Origin: RI-43 sp033764725
GTDB taxonomy: Bacteria > Pseudomonadota > Alphaproteobacteria > Caulobacterales > Aquidulcibacteraceae
Reading direction: 5' to 3'
Assembly (NCBI GenBank): GCA_033764725.1
Contig: JANRIR010000084.1
Location: 134,036-198,035, forward strand
DNA length: 64,000 nt
Shown here: positions 1 to 8,732 of the stretch, in pieces
Layout: each line of letters starts with the position of its first letter
How positions within the stretch are numbered: the first letter of the stretch is position 1
Notes under the pieces: model-generated
Database searches by the model: none
What the model was told of the DNA's origin: nothing
Seen by the model: only the letters and a program-made list of their open reading frames with translations
Made by a program: the position numbers and the translations under genes

Positions 1-420
1 CGGCGTCTCCTGGTGGCGCAGGGTTTCCTGCATTCAGACGTTTCCGGCGCGATGTCGCTGTCGCTGGACGGATCGGGCGACGCCGCGCGCTTGCGTGTGA
101 CGCCGCAGGAGAACGCCGCCACGGCGCCGATGCTCGCCGCACTGCAACACACGATCGCACGCGCCCTCGCCGGCGCAGGCGTCTTTGCGATGACCTTTCA
201 GGCGCGCGCCAGCGCGATCGGCGAAAGCTTCCATTGCGGCGCGTCCTTGCCGATGCGCGATGCGCCGCGCGGGCTCGAGACCGATACGATCGGGCGCATC
301 GCAGGCCTATCGCGGGTGCACGTGGTCGATGCTTCGGTGCTGCCGGCGATTCCGGCGACGACCATCACCTTTTCCGTGATGGCCAATGCGCACCGCATCG
401 CCTCACACGCGCCGGCGTGA
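1..420 (+). CDS. GMC-family oxidoreductase, C-terminal fragment (cut by window edge)
   Basis: This is the C-terminal end of a glucose-methanol-choline family FAD-dependent alcohol oxidase or dehydrogenase. The reading frame is open from base 1 to the TGA at 418-420, about 139 residues, so the FAD-binding N-terminus lies before the window. Two family landmarks are visible. FHCGASLPM corresponds to the usual H-x-x-G-T-x-x-M around the active-site histidine. The segment RVHVVDASVLPAIPATT matches the conserved D-A-S-x-x-P-x-x-x-x-x-N/T loop near the C-terminus. The substrate cannot be told from this piece. It converges on the epimerase gene, and the two coding ends overlap by 18 bases. Confidence 0.85.
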   Translation, partial: RRLLVAQGFLHSDVSGAMSLSLDGSGDAARLRVTPQENAATAPMLAALQHTIARALAGAGVFAMTFQARASAIGESFHCGASLPMRDAPRGLETDTIGRIAGLSRVHVVDASVLPAIPATTITFSVMANAHRIASHAPA

Positions 421-1458
421 GGCGTCCCACGCCGCGATGCGCCGCATGCCCTCCTCGAAACCGATCGCCGGCGCATAGCCGATCTCGGCGCGTGCGCGCG
501 CGATCGCGCACGACCCGCGCGCGCGATAAAGCGCCGCCTCGCCGGCATCGGGAAAAAGCGCGGCGCCCGGCTTGCGGCGCGCCTGCGCGGCGATGCGCGC
601 GAGCTGATCCACGCCGGTGCGTCCGATCAGCGCGACGAGCCCCTCGCGCACGGCGTGCGCCAACGGGCTGCGCGCAGCGGGCGCCTGAGGCGGATCGAAC
701 GGGATCGGCGCGAGCCGCAGCGTCCCGCCTTGCGCAATGGCGGCGTGCGCTTCGAGGAAGGCGCGCCAGGTCGGCGGCGCGTCGCCGGAAATGATATAGG
801 CGCGCCCGCGCTGCGGCGCGGCGGCGGCGGCGATCAACGCGGATGCGACGTCGTCGACATAGACCGCATGGCAAAGGCCCTGCGCGTCCTCCGGAAAGAT
901 CACATCGCCGGCGCGAAACGCGTCAAGGAAGCGGACCGTCCATTGCGGCGATTCCGGCCCGTAGACGATCGTCGGCTGCACAATGGTGTGCGGCACGCCG
1001 GATGCGGCGAGCCTGCGCTCCAGAGCGCGTTTCACGCGCTGATACGGATAAGCGCCGCCATCGCTGGCTGAGTCCTCGCTCAGATCGCCGCCCGGCCAGG
1101 CGTCATAGACGGCGATCGAACTGACTTGCACGAAGGCGCCGACGCGGGCGGCTGCGCAAGCTTCGAGGAAAGCCGTGTGCTCGCGCAGCAGATGCTGTTC
1201 CGACGCCGCGAAATCGTAGGCGAGATGCACGACGACATCGCCCTCGCCCAAGGCCTCAGCGATGCGCGCGCGATCAGAGAGACGGGCGTGCAGCACGCGG
1301 GCGCCGGCCGGCGCCGACATGCGGCCGCGCGCGAGCAGCGTCAGCTGCGCGCCGCAAAAAGCGGTGAGCCGTGCGACAAGAGTGCGCCCGATAAATCCGC
1401 CGGCGCCAGTGATGAAGACGCGCCGGCCCGCCAGCGCCGCCGCCTCAGGCGCGGACAT
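403..1458 (-). CDS. NAD(P)-dependent epimerase/dehydratase (extended SDR)
   Basis: A 351-residue extended short-chain dehydrogenase of the nucleotide-sugar epimerase/dehydratase type. The Rossmann glycine motif GAGGFIG is at residues 18-24, the catalytic serine region QVSSIAVYD at 111-119, and the YxxxK pair at Tyr139/Lys143. The C-terminal part is the substrate domain. It is the last gene of a minus-strand run of glycosyltransferase and FAD oxidoreductase genes, 18 bases after the preceding glycosyltransferase, which suggests action on a sugar or lipid-linked sugar. The ATG at 1456-1458 is the start. Family is certain; the substrate is not. Confidence 0.85.
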   Translation of the reverse strand: MSAPEAAALAGRRVFITGAGGFIGRTLVARLTAFCGAQLTLLARGRMSAPAGARVLHARLSDRARIAEALGEGDVVVHLAYDFAASEQHLLREHTAFLEACAAARVGAFVQVSSIAVYDAWPGGDLSEDSASDGGAYPYQRVKRALERRLAASGVPHTIVQPTIVYGPESPQWTVRFLDAFRAGDVIFPEDAQGLCHAVYVDDVASALIAAAAAPQRGRAYIISGDAPPTWRAFLEAHAAIAQGGTLRLAPIPFDPPQAPAARSPLAHAVREGLVALIGRTGVDQLARIAAQARRKPGAALFPDAGEAALYRARGSCAIARARAEIGYAPAIGFEEGMRRIAAWDASRRRV

Positions 1459-1476
1459 GGGCTGCGCCGCGCGCGG

Positions 1477-2514
1477 TCACAACCCTGCCCGCACGGCTCC
1501 ATCGCCGCGTTGACGCGCAACGAACAGCTCCATCACGCACCAGGCGAACGCCGCGCTCGAATAGAGATAGTAGGCCTGATGATAAGCGAGCGCGAGCAGC
1601 GCAAAGCCTACGCCCTTGCGCGCCGCGAAAAACGAAAACAGGCGCGCATTGAGCGCAACAGCCCCGGCGAACAGCGCAAGCGGCGCCCACCACAGCGAGA
1701 CGTTCGCCAGAGCGGCAAAGATCCCGAGCAGCAGCACGCCGGCATAGACAGCGCGCCAGCGCTCGGCCTGGGAGACGTTGAGATCGTCGGTCAAGCCTTC
1801 GCGCGTCAACATCAGGCGCGCCCAAGGCAAGGCGCGGCAGAAAATGTCTGTGTGCAGCGCGCGCGAGAGCGTCCACACTTTGAGGTGCGTGCCTTCGAGC
1901 GCCGGCGACAACAGCAGCTTGCCGCCGCGCGCGCGCAGCCGGTAGCCGAGATCGATGTCCTCGATCGAGGGACGATGATAGGTGACGACATCGAAGCCGC
2001 CGACGGCGAGAAACGCGCTCTTGCGCACCGCGCCGCAGCCGGCCCAGAAGGTTTCGGCTTCGCGCTTGCCCTGCTGGTGATAGTAGCGGTGCATCAAGTT
2101 TTTGTACTGCGACATGAAGTTTTGCGCCGGCGGGCGATCGTCGTAGGAGCCATGCACGGCGACCACAGCGGGATCGCGAAACGCCTCCTCGATCTGACGT
2201 GCGCCGCCGTCATGGGCGATCACGTCGGCGTCGACGAACCACAAGATATCGCCTTGCGCCAAGGGCGCTGCGAAATTGCGCGCGGCGCCCGGGCCGCCAT
2301 TCTTGGGATTGCGCACGACGCGCGCGCCGAGATCGGCGGCGACCTGCGGGGTCTCGTCGGTGGAGGCGTCGTCGGCGACGATCACCTCGAGCACCTCGCC
2401 CCGGTCGCGCATGGCGATCAGCGGCGGCAGCGCGCGCTTGAGGAAACCGATCGCGTTGAAGGCCGGCATGATCACGCTGATGCGCGACGCCTCGGGGACG
2501 GCGGCTTGCGACAT
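1477..2514 (-). CDS. glycosyltransferase family 2, membrane-anchored
   Basis: A 345-residue GT-A fold glycosyltransferase. The N-terminus reads ISVIMPAFN (residues 12-20), followed by the nucleotide-binding VADDAS (46-51) and the metal-binding DAD at 95-97. A later SIEDIDLGYRLR segment matches the catalytic ED-x-D region of family 2 enzymes. The last third (about 245-325) is hydrophobic and holds probable membrane segments, so the catalytic domain should face the cytosol on the inner membrane. It follows the FAD oxidoreductase at 2539 by 24 bases in the same direction. The sugar donor and acceptor are unknown; a lipid carrier is likely from the context. Confidence 0.88.
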   Translation of the reverse strand: MSQAAVPEASRISVIMPAFNAIGFLKRALPPLIAMRDRGEVLEVIVADDASTDETPQVAADLGARVVRNPKNGGPGAARNFAAPLAQGDILWFVDADVIAHDGGARQIEEAFRDPAVVAVHGSYDDRPPAQNFMSQYKNLMHRYYHQQGKREAETFWAGCGAVRKSAFLAVGGFDVVTYHRPSIEDIDLGYRLRARGGKLLLSPALEGTHLKVWTLSRALHTDIFCRALPWARLMLTREGLTDDLNVSQAERWRAVYAGVLLLGIFAALANVSLWWAPLALFAGAVALNARLFSFFAARKGVGFALLALAYHQAYYLYSSAAFAWCVMELFVARQRGDGAVRAGL

Positions 2515-2538
2515 GCTGGCTCCTTCGCGCCGAACGTC

Positions 2539-4041
2539 TCAATCGACGACGATCACGCCCTTCTTCGGCTTGTCGCCCACGGTGTAGTGGTCGCGCGTGA
2601 TCTTCTCGTCGGCCTGGATGAGCTCCTGATACTCGGACTCGGTGTTCACGCTCATATGGTCCACATTGTAGCCCAGGAGCTTGCGGCCGAGCAGCAGGCC
2701 CATCTCGATCGAATGGTCGGCGTTGTTGTAGCGGAACGTGCCGCCGCGGCCGACGATATGCACGCCCTTCAGCGTATTGATGAAGGACATCACGGTGTCG
2801 ATGTTCTGCTGATAGTCCATATCGTAGACCGGATAGGCCTGGATCGTGCGCACGGCCTGCCAGCCGACCACTTCCGAGCGATCGATGAATTTCAGCTTCG
2901 ACACCAGAGCCTCGATGCAACGCTCGGCGATCTCGTCGTCGCTCAGGCTCCAGATGTCGTCGCCGCGCGTGCAGAAGCATTCCAGCACCAGCGAGGTGTG
3001 CTCGTCGTCCGGCACCATGGCCTTCGACCAGTTTTTCGGCTCGTGGATGCGGCCGAAAATGATCGAGCGGTCCTGCACGTAGAGCCAGGTGTCGATCGAG
3101 ACCTGCTTCTTCTTCAGGCGCAGATTGATGGTGACCAGATCGCGGAACTTGAGCCGCTTGGCCGCCTCGATGACCTCCGGCGAACAGGCCGGCTCCATGA
3201 AGCGCGCGAGATGGCCGAGCGGGATGGTCGACACGATCGCGTCGCCGCGCACCGAGCCGGCGGCGTCGCCCTCGCCGTAGAACACCTCGAAATCATTAGG
3301 CCCGTGATAGACGATCCGGTTCACCGCGCTCGACAGCTTCACTTCGCTGCCGGCCTTGACGATGTCTTCCGCCATGCGCTCGGGAATGCGGACATAGCCG
3401 TCGCGCGGATACATGAATTCCTCGATGAGACTGACGGCCTTCTGCTTGGGCGACAGAAGCGCGTTCTTCACCAGCGAGAACACCGACAGGCCCTTGGAGC
3501 GCTGCGACACCCAGTCCGACGACAGCTCCTCGCAGGGCTTGCCCCAGACCTTCTCGCTGTATTGCTCGAAGAACATCTCGTAGAGCTTGACGCCGAACTG
3601 CGCGACATAGGCGTCGCGCATGTTGCGGATCGGCTTGGGGCTGATCGATTGTCGCAGCGCGACCGCCAGGAACGAGAAGCCGGCATGCAGCACGGTCAGC
3701 GGGTCGGTGTTCTTGATCACATCGCCAAACGCGATCGGATAGCTGAAGAATTTCCCCTGATGGTAGATTCGGCTGATGCGCTCGACCATCACGATCTCGC
3801 CTTCCATCAGGCGGCGAAACCAGTTGTTCAAATGCTCGTTCTTGGTGAACCAGCGGTGGCCGCCGATGTCGAACTTGTAGCCCTGGTCCTGCACCGTCAC
3901 GCACAGACCGCCGACATAATTGTTGCGCTCCAGAACGGTCACGCGGCCGCCCTGGGCGGTGAATTCGTGCCCCACGGCGAGGCCGGCCGGCCCCGCGCCC
4001 AGGATGATGGCGTGCTTGGGCGATTTGGATTCATCGAGCAT
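2539..4041 (-). CDS. FAD-dependent oxidoreductase, UDP-galactopyranose mutase/protoporphyrinogen oxidase-like
   Basis: About 500 residues. The FAD-binding GAGPAG at 15-20 is followed by VLERNNYVGG and FDIGGHRWF, the order found in amine oxidase, protoporphyrinogen oxidase and UDP-galactopyranose mutase relatives. The start at 4041 is chosen because GGGAG lies about 9 bases upstream and because it overlaps the upstream membrane-protein gene by only 11 bases. A longer frame to 4125 would overlap it by 95. A second, diverged enzyme of the same fold is encoded at 5159-6625 in the same operon. Inference: it may act on a sugar or polyprenyl-linked substrate made by the neighbouring glycosyltransferases. 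The reaction is not known. Confidence 0.8.
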   Translation of the reverse strand: MLDESKSPKHAIILGAGPAGLAVGHEFTAQGGRVTVLERNNYVGGLCVTVQDQGYKFDIGGHRWFTKNEHLNNWFRRLMEGEIVMVERISRIYHQGKFFSYPIAFGDVIKNTDPLTVLHAGFSFLAVALRQSISPKPIRNMRDAYVAQFGVKLYEMFFEQYSEKVWGKPCEELSSDWVSQRSKGLSVFSLVKNALLSPKQKAVSLIEEFMYPRDGYVRIPERMAEDIVKAGSEVKLSSAVNRIVYHGPNDFEVFYGEGDAAGSVRGDAIVSTIPLGHLARFMEPACSPEVIEAAKRLKFRDLVTINLRLKKKQVSIDTWLYVQDRSIIFGRIHEPKNWSKAMVPDDEHTSLVLECFCTRGDDIWSLSDDEIAERCIEALVSKLKFIDRSEVVGWQAVRTIQAYPVYDMDYQQNIDTVMSFINTLKGVHIVGRGGTFRYNNADHSIEMGLLLGRKLLGYNVDHMSVNTESEYQELIQADEKITRDHYTVGDKPKKGVIVVD

Positions 4042-4681
4042 CGGCGCGGCTCCCGGCCTGTCTTTGCTTAACGAGGAAATTATAGACGTTTGCGAACAGA
4101 AACGAAAACGCGAAACCATACGCAAAGAGCCAAATGCCGCCGATCAGGGCGCCAGGCAGGCTGACGCTGTATCCCGGCAGGTAATGGCTCAGCAGCGCGG
4201 CGTGCACGCTCTCGTCGGCCGTGCCGCGCAACACGAGCCACGCAGTCGACACGACGAGCTGGATCGCAAGAATGGCGCCGATGGCCAGCCCCAGGGCGCG
4301 TCCCGACAACAGCAACGTGAGCGGCAGCGGCGCATGGGGCGCGGCGGCGTCGATCGTCACGCTCTTGGCCCAATCGCGCCCGGCGCTGCGGCTATAGATC
4401 TGGTAAACGAGGCCGCCGGAGAGCCCGGCGAACATGAAGCCCCAGAAAAATCCGGCCCACGCGCCGAGCGGCGTCGCCGAATAGCCGGGAAAGAACACGC
4501 CGAGCAGGTTGAGATACATCCCCGCCTCCGCGCCCGTGAGCGCGATCGACAGATAAGTCGCCACCAGGATCAGCGCGCCGCAGGCCGTCCCGAAGGTCAG
4601 CGCGAGGATCACCGTGTTGAACCACACGATGCGGTTGAAGGCGGCTGCGTCGGCCGAAGGGTGCGTGCGCTGATCGCTCAT
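4031..4681 (-). CDS. integral membrane protein with duplicated PGYS module
   Basis: About 216 residues, mostly hydrophobic, with four or more probable membrane segments and no recognised enzymatic motif. It carries two copies of a module: one reads FFPGYSATPLGAWAGFFWGF and the other YLPGYSVSLPGALIGGIWLF. Each is followed by a hydrophobic stretch. The neighbouring gene at 4686-5072 carries a third copy. The ATG at 4679-4681 was chosen because it lies 4 bases after the upstream gene's stop; a frame reaching 4801 would run through that gene. It sits between two FAD oxidoreductases in the glycosylation operon, so an assembly, scaffold or transport role for a lipid-linked sugar is possible but unproven. 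Confidence 0.7.
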   Translation of the reverse strand: MSDQRTHPSADAAAFNRIVWFNTVILALTFGTACGALILVATYLSIALTGAEAGMYLNLLGVFFPGYSATPLGAWAGFFWGFMFAGLSGGLVYQIYSRSAGRDWAKSVTIDAAAPHAPLPLTLLLSGRALGLAIGAILAIQLVVSTAWLVLRGTADESVHAALLSHYLPGYSVSLPGALIGGIWLFAYGFAFSFLFANVYNFLVKQRQAGSRADAR

Positions 4682-4685
4682 CGGC

Positions 4686-5072
4686 CTACTCCGCCTCGAG
4701 CCATTCGCCGCGCAGCACCGCTGCGCCGACGATGATGAGATGGGCGAAATTCCAGAACACCGCGGTGGCGAAGCCGAGGCCGGCGCCGACCAAAGCCGCA
4801 TACGCCGCGCCGATGACGGCGCCGGGCCAGGTCACGGAATAACCCGGCCAGAAGGTCGAGAACGCCGCGAGGTTGGGCCCGATCGGCCAGCCTTCGGGAG
4901 CGCCCTGGATCAGCAGCGCGACGGTGGCGAGGAACATCGCCAGCGCGGCGACCGCGGCGCCCGCTGCGGCGGCGGCGATGACGTCGGCCCGGGCGAACAG
5001 GCCCATCACCATGAGCGTATTGGGACCAAGCGGCACGGGCCGGTTGCGCCCGCCATCGAGAGGATCCAACAT
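4686..5072 (-). CDS. small integral membrane protein with one PGYS module
   Basis: About 128 residues with two or three probable membrane helices. The central motif STFWPGYSVTWPGAVIGAA resembles both modules in the adjacent gene at 4031-4681, so the two are paralogous. The start at 5072 begins MLDPLDGGRNRPVPLGPN. A longer frame to 5162 would add an arginine-rich leader and touch the upstream oxidoreductase. The 86 bases between this start and the upstream stop at 5159 are the only sizeable internal gap in the operon. Function is unknown. Confidence 0.6.
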   Translation of the reverse strand: MLDPLDGGRNRPVPLGPNTLMVMGLFARADVIAAAAAGAAVAALAMFLATVALLIQGAPEGWPIGPNLAAFSTFWPGYSVTWPGAVIGAAYAALVGAGLGFATAVFWNFAHLIIVGAAVLRGEWLEAE

Positions 5073-5158
5073 GACGCGTGCGCTCCCATGACGGCCGAAA
5101 CGACGGCCGCCGAATTCCCCATGACGTATAGACCGGCGCAGCGCGGATCGCATCGCAA

Positions 5159-6625
5159 TCAATCCTCCACCACGTGATCGCGGAAACTTTCGCGCGCGCG
5201 CGCCCAGGCGGCCTTGTCCCAGGCGCCGTCATGATCGAGGCACGCCGCCGCCGCATGCGCCATCGCCAGGGCGTGATGGGTGTTGTCGTGCGCGAACAGG
5301 CCTTGGCGACCGAACGTCACCACGCCGTGGACGCCGCCGAGCCAGCTCTCCAGCGTATCAAGTTTGCCTGCGAAATCGCGATCATAGATCGGATAAGCCT
5401 GCGCCAAACGGCGCGTGACGCACGCGCGAACCCGCGCCGGCGCCGGCAGGCCCGCGCGCTGCAGCCACTCCACCATGGCGCGGCCGAGGCTCGCGTCATC
5501 CATCACCCACATCGCATCGCCGACTTGGCACGGCAATTCCGCGCACAGCACGGTGGTTCCCTTCGGCTCGGTCGCGGCGGAATAGTTTTTCGGCTCCGAC
5601 AGGCGCGACATCGGTATTTCCGTTTCCGGAAAATAATGCGCGTCGAACTCGGTGTATTGATCCTGATCGAGCACGAGATAGATCAGGATCATCGCCCGGT
5701 AGCGGATCGCTTCGGCCGCCGCGATCACCGCTTCCGGCGCGTGCGGCCGCATCATTTTCGCGAGCAGCGTGATCGGCAGGCTGGACCATACCGCGTCGGT
5801 TTCGACCCGGCGCGCGCCGTCAGGGCCCGCGACCTGCAGCGCGCGCACGCGGCCGCCTTCGCAGAACACGTCGGTGACGCGCGTGTTCAGCGCAAAGCGC
5901 GCGCCATGCCGCTCCGCGACCGCCTTGAGGCCTTCGCCGATCTGCTGAAAGCCGCCGCGCGGATAGAAGAAGCCGCCGGTCGTCGGCTTCTTAAAGCCAG
6001 GAACTTGCGCGAGAACCTTGCCGATCAGCTTCTGGATCGACGAGCCCGACACGCGGCGATGCGCGGCCACCGGGTCGAGCGCTTCGGGCGACACGCCCCA
6101 CAATTTCCACGCATAGGGAAAGTAAAACGAACGGCAGATCGTCGGCCCGAGCCCGGCTTCGAGCACGCTGGCGAACGTCTCGACCGCGGGCGCACGCTTC
6201 GGCAGCGCCTTCATGGCGGAATCGAGCGCGACCGAAGCGACGAACGCCTTCGGCGCGTTGAGCGCCATGTCGACGGGCTTGAGCGGAAAATGAATCCATT
6301 TGCCCTGCAGCCGGATGCGCCCATGCCGCGGCCGCCACAACAGATCGTCGCCGAGCGCGTCCTTGATGTCGTCGAGGATGTGCGGCTCGGACGCCGGGTG
6401 CAGGCGATGGCTGCCGAAATCGCAGTGCACGCCCTCGAGATCGAAGCCGCCCGCGGCGCCGCCGACACGCGCGCCGGCCTCGAACACCTCGACCTGCGCC
6501 TTGTTCGCCCGCGCCAGATAGAGCGCAGCGCCGATGCCGGCCGGGCCTGCGCCCAGCACGCTGACGCGCGTCGTCGCCGCGCGCGCCGGCGCATCGGCCG
6601 CTGTCAGGGTCGCGTCAAGCGCCAT
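5159..6625 (-). CDS. FAD-dependent oxidoreductase (amine oxidase/UGM-like fold)
   Basis: About 488 residues. The dinucleotide-binding GAGPAG is at residues 25-30, with VEVFEAGARVGG and a later CDFGSHRLH that corresponds to FDIGGHRWF of the paralogue at 2539-4041. The two genes share this order and a common aromatic-rich C-terminal part (AQAYPIYDRDF here, IQAYPVYDMDY there), so they are diverged copies. The ATG at 6623-6625 overlaps the upstream membrane-protein gene by 11 bases, the same spacing seen for the other copy. The enzyme is probably cytosolic or peripheral to the membrane. Its substrate is unknown. Confidence 0.8.
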   Translation of the reverse strand: MALDATLTAADAPARAATTRVSVLGAGPAGIGAALYLARANKAQVEVFEAGARVGGAAGGFDLEGVHCDFGSHRLHPASEPHILDDIKDALGDDLLWRPRHGRIRLQGKWIHFPLKPVDMALNAPKAFVASVALDSAMKALPKRAPAVETFASVLEAGLGPTICRSFYFPYAWKLWGVSPEALDPVAAHRRVSGSSIQKLIGKVLAQVPGFKKPTTGGFFYPRGGFQQIGEGLKAVAERHGARFALNTRVTDVFCEGGRVRALQVAGPDGARRVETDAVWSSLPITLLAKMMRPHAPEAVIAAAEAIRYRAMILIYLVLDQDQYTEFDAHYFPETEIPMSRLSEPKNYSAATEPKGTTVLCAELPCQVGDAMWVMDDASLGRAMVEWLQRAGLPAPARVRACVTRRLAQAYPIYDRDFAGKLDTLESWLGGVHGVVTFGRQGLFAHDNTHHALAMAHAAAACLDHDGAWDKAAWARARESFRDHVVED

Positions 6626-7586
6626 GGGCCGCCGTCTCCGCATTGTCGCCGCGCGTCAGCCAGGCCGCGCCCGCCCCCGCCAGCGCGCCGGCGATGACGA
6701 TCGACTGCCACACCAGGCCCGCCGCCACCACCGCCGCCGCATCGGCGCCGAACGGCGTCATCAGGCCCGCGAGGCTCGCCTCGCGCACGCCCACCCCGCC
6801 CGCGCTGATCGGAACGGCGGCGATGATTTTCGACGTCGGCCAGGCGAAAAACCACGCGCCCGCCGGCGCCAGCGCGCCCGCCGCCTGGCCCATCGCGATA
6901 TTGATCTGCACGAACGCCGCCTGCACCGCCATCGACAGCGCCAGGCACAGCGCCAGCTTGTCCGGCCGGCGCAGCAGCGTCAGGCTCGCGCCGCCCAGCT
7001 TGTGCAAGATGGCGGAAAATTTTCCACTTTCCGGCAAAGATTTCAAAAGTCGTGGCAACAGCGCGCGCGCTGCAATCGCCGCAGCGACAGTCAGCGCCGC
7101 AAGCGCAGCCAGCCACCCCGCCAGCGCCGACGGCGCGCCGTCATGCGCGAGCGCGGCGAGACCCATCGCCGCCAGCAGCGTCAAGCCCAGCGTGTCGATC
7201 AGCCGATCCGCGAGCGAGCCCATCGCGAGGCCGGCGCGATCCTGGGCGCGGCGCGCCATCACGCCGGCGCGCACGACATCGCCGGTGGCCACGCCCGGCA
7301 GCGCGAGATTGGCCAGAAGGCCCGAGAAATGCGCGCGCAATGCTTCGCCGAAGCGCCCATGCGGATCGGCCAGAATGCGCCATTTGTAGGCGGAAATCAC
7401 ATGGCCTGTGAGATAGAGCGCAAGCGCCGCCAGCCACAGGCCCGGCCCGACGCTGACCATCGCGCGCCACACCTGCAGCGGCGAAACCACCGCAAGCACA
7501 ACGCCCAGCACGGCCAGCGACAACGCGAGCCGCGCCAGCGGTCCGAAGCGCGCGCGCTTGGGCGAGGGGGCCGCGGTTTCGCTCAT
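6615..7586 (-). CDS. lysylphosphatidylglycerol synthase transmembrane-domain-like protein (YbhN/UPF0104 type)
   Basis: A 323-residue polytopic membrane protein. The signature PISAGGVGVREASLAGLM in the C-terminal third is typical of the LPG-synthase/AglD membrane-domain family, and about eight hydrophobic segments can be counted. There is no C-terminal aminoacyl-transferase domain, so it is not itself an MprF. Stand-alone members often sit beside DPM-like glycosyltransferases and are thought to take part in flipping or presenting lipid-linked sugars. The start overlaps the upstream glycosyltransferase stop by 4 bases (ATGA), so the two are translationally coupled. Confidence 0.85.
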   Translation of the reverse strand: MSETAAPSPKRARFGPLARLALSLAVLGVVLAVVSPLQVWRAMVSVGPGLWLAALALYLTGHVISAYKWRILADPHGRFGEALRAHFSGLLANLALPGVATGDVVRAGVMARRAQDRAGLAMGSLADRLIDTLGLTLLAAMGLAALAHDGAPSALAGWLAALAALTVAAAIAARALLPRLLKSLPESGKFSAILHKLGGASLTLLRRPDKLALCLALSMAVQAAFVQINIAMGQAAGALAPAGAWFFAWPTSKIIAAVPISAGGVGVREASLAGLMTPFGADAAAVVAAGLVWQSIVIAGALAGAGAAWLTRGDNAETAAHGA

Positions 7587-8503
7587 GGCCGCAGATGCAA
7601 CCGCGCGATCATGTCGGCGATCAGGCCGAGCGACCAGATGATCAGCGCAGCGAGGAAGCCGAAGATCGCCGTCTCGGAGACGTTCAGCAGCGTCAAGTCA
7701 TAGAGCAGCTTGACGAAGCCGAGCGCGAACAGGATGGCGCCCAGCGGCAGAAAGATGCGCAAAGGCTGAAACAGCATCACGATGCGCAGCAGCAGCAGAA
7801 TGAAGGTGAAAAAGTGTTTGGCGCGGATCTTCGATTGCCCCACCCGGCGCCCATAGGCGATCGGCATGTAATGCACGCGCAGATTCGAGCAGATCATGCA
7901 CAGTGTGATCGTGGTGGTGAACGAGAAGCCGTCGGGCAGGAGGCGCAGGAACGGCGTCAATTCGCTGCGCCGAAACACGCGAAGGCCGGAATTGAGATCG
8001 GGGATGTGCCGGTCGGCGAGAAAATCGGCGAGGCTGTTGAGCACCCATTTCGCCGGACGCCGGATCATCGGCACATTGTTCATCGCCGCGCCGCGGTCGC
8101 CGACCACCATGTCGGCGTGACGCGCGATCTCGAGCATGCGGGGCAGCGCGTCGGGCGGGTAGGTGCCGTCAGCGTCGAGAATGGCGACGAAGTCGGATTG
8201 GCCCGCCCGGATGCCGGCCTTGAGGGCCGCGCCATAGCCCAGGTTCACCGGCTGGTCGATCACCGTCGCGCCCGAGGCGCGCGCCTGCGCCAGGGTGGCG
8301 TCGGTGGAGCCGTCGTTCACGACGATGATGTCGTAGGCGAGGCCCAGGGGATCGAGCGCCCGGCGCACGGACTCAACCGTCGCGCGCACCGCCCCCTCCT
8401 CGTTGAAGGCCGGGATCACCACCGACAGGTCGCGCAGGGGCGATCCCTGGAGATCGCTACGCCCGCCGCCGGCGAGGTCGTGCGCCAAATCCGCCATCGG
8501 CAT
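7583..8503 (-). CDS. family 2 glycosyltransferase, dolichyl-/polyprenyl-phosphate mannosyltransferase-like
   Basis: A 306-residue GT2 enzyme of the DPM1/GtrB type. LSVVIPAFNEE begins at about residue 26, VVNDGSTD is at 61-68 and the metal-binding DAD at 110-112. Two hydrophobic segments near 235-260 and 275-300 anchor the C-terminus in the inner membrane, as in polyprenyl-phosphate sugar synthases. It is the first gene of the eight-gene minus-strand run ending at 403. The likely role is loading a sugar onto a polyprenyl phosphate carrier for the later enzymes. Donor specificity cannot be read from the sequence. Confidence 0.88.
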   Translation of the reverse strand: MPMADLAHDLAGGGRSDLQGSPLRDLSVVIPAFNEEGAVRATVESVRRALDPLGLAYDIIVVNDGSTDATLAQARASGATVIDQPVNLGYGAALKAGIRAGQSDFVAILDADGTYPPDALPRMLEIARHADMVVGDRGAAMNNVPMIRRPAKWVLNSLADFLADRHIPDLNSGLRVFRRSELTPFLRLLPDGFSFTTTITLCMICSNLRVHYMPIAYGRRVGQSKIRAKHFFTFILLLLRIVMLFQPLRIFLPLGAILFALGFVKLLYDLTLLNVSETAIFGFLAALIIWSLGLIADMIARLHLRP

Positions 8504-8659
8504 CGCCCGTTTCCACCACGCTTGTGCTGCATTGCAACACGAGCAAGCCCCGCGCCACCTGATTAGGGGGGGAGCGACGCCCCAGCCAAGCGATTTTTAG
8601 GTCCGCGGCGCCGTTTTGAACCGAAACGCGGCGTCCCGGACGCGGTCGCGCGCTTAGTA

Positions 8660-8688
8660 TTGACACTATATATGACATTAACTACGGT
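8660..8688 (+). promoter_or_regulatory. sigma-70-like promoter with TGACA repeats, upstream of the DUF1330 gene
   Basis: TTGACA at 8660-8665 is a perfect -35 box. TACGGT at 8683-8688, 17 bases on, is a weak -10. The spacer carries a second TGACA (8673-8677) in direct repeat with the first, within an AT-rich stretch unlike the surroundings. It is placed correctly for the gene starting at 8733. A related pair of TGACA boxes occurs in the divergent promoter at 13824-13858. A binding site for the TetR encoded at 10302 is possible. Confidence 0.5.
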
Positions 8689-8732
8689 GCCCCGGGGGTC
8701 GGCGCCGCGCCGGCCGTCAGGAGGCCGCCGCG

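Noticed and set aside
1126..4071. A 981-codon open frame on the plus strand across the glycosylation genes
   Set aside because: It is the antisense of three well-supported minus-strand genes. The composition is a shadow of high-GC codon use, with no domain pattern.
8604..8640. Imperfect hairpin around CGCCGTTTTGAACCGAAACG considered as a terminator
   Set aside because: The stem is bulged and no T-run follows in either direction. It lies between divergent genes where no terminator is expected.
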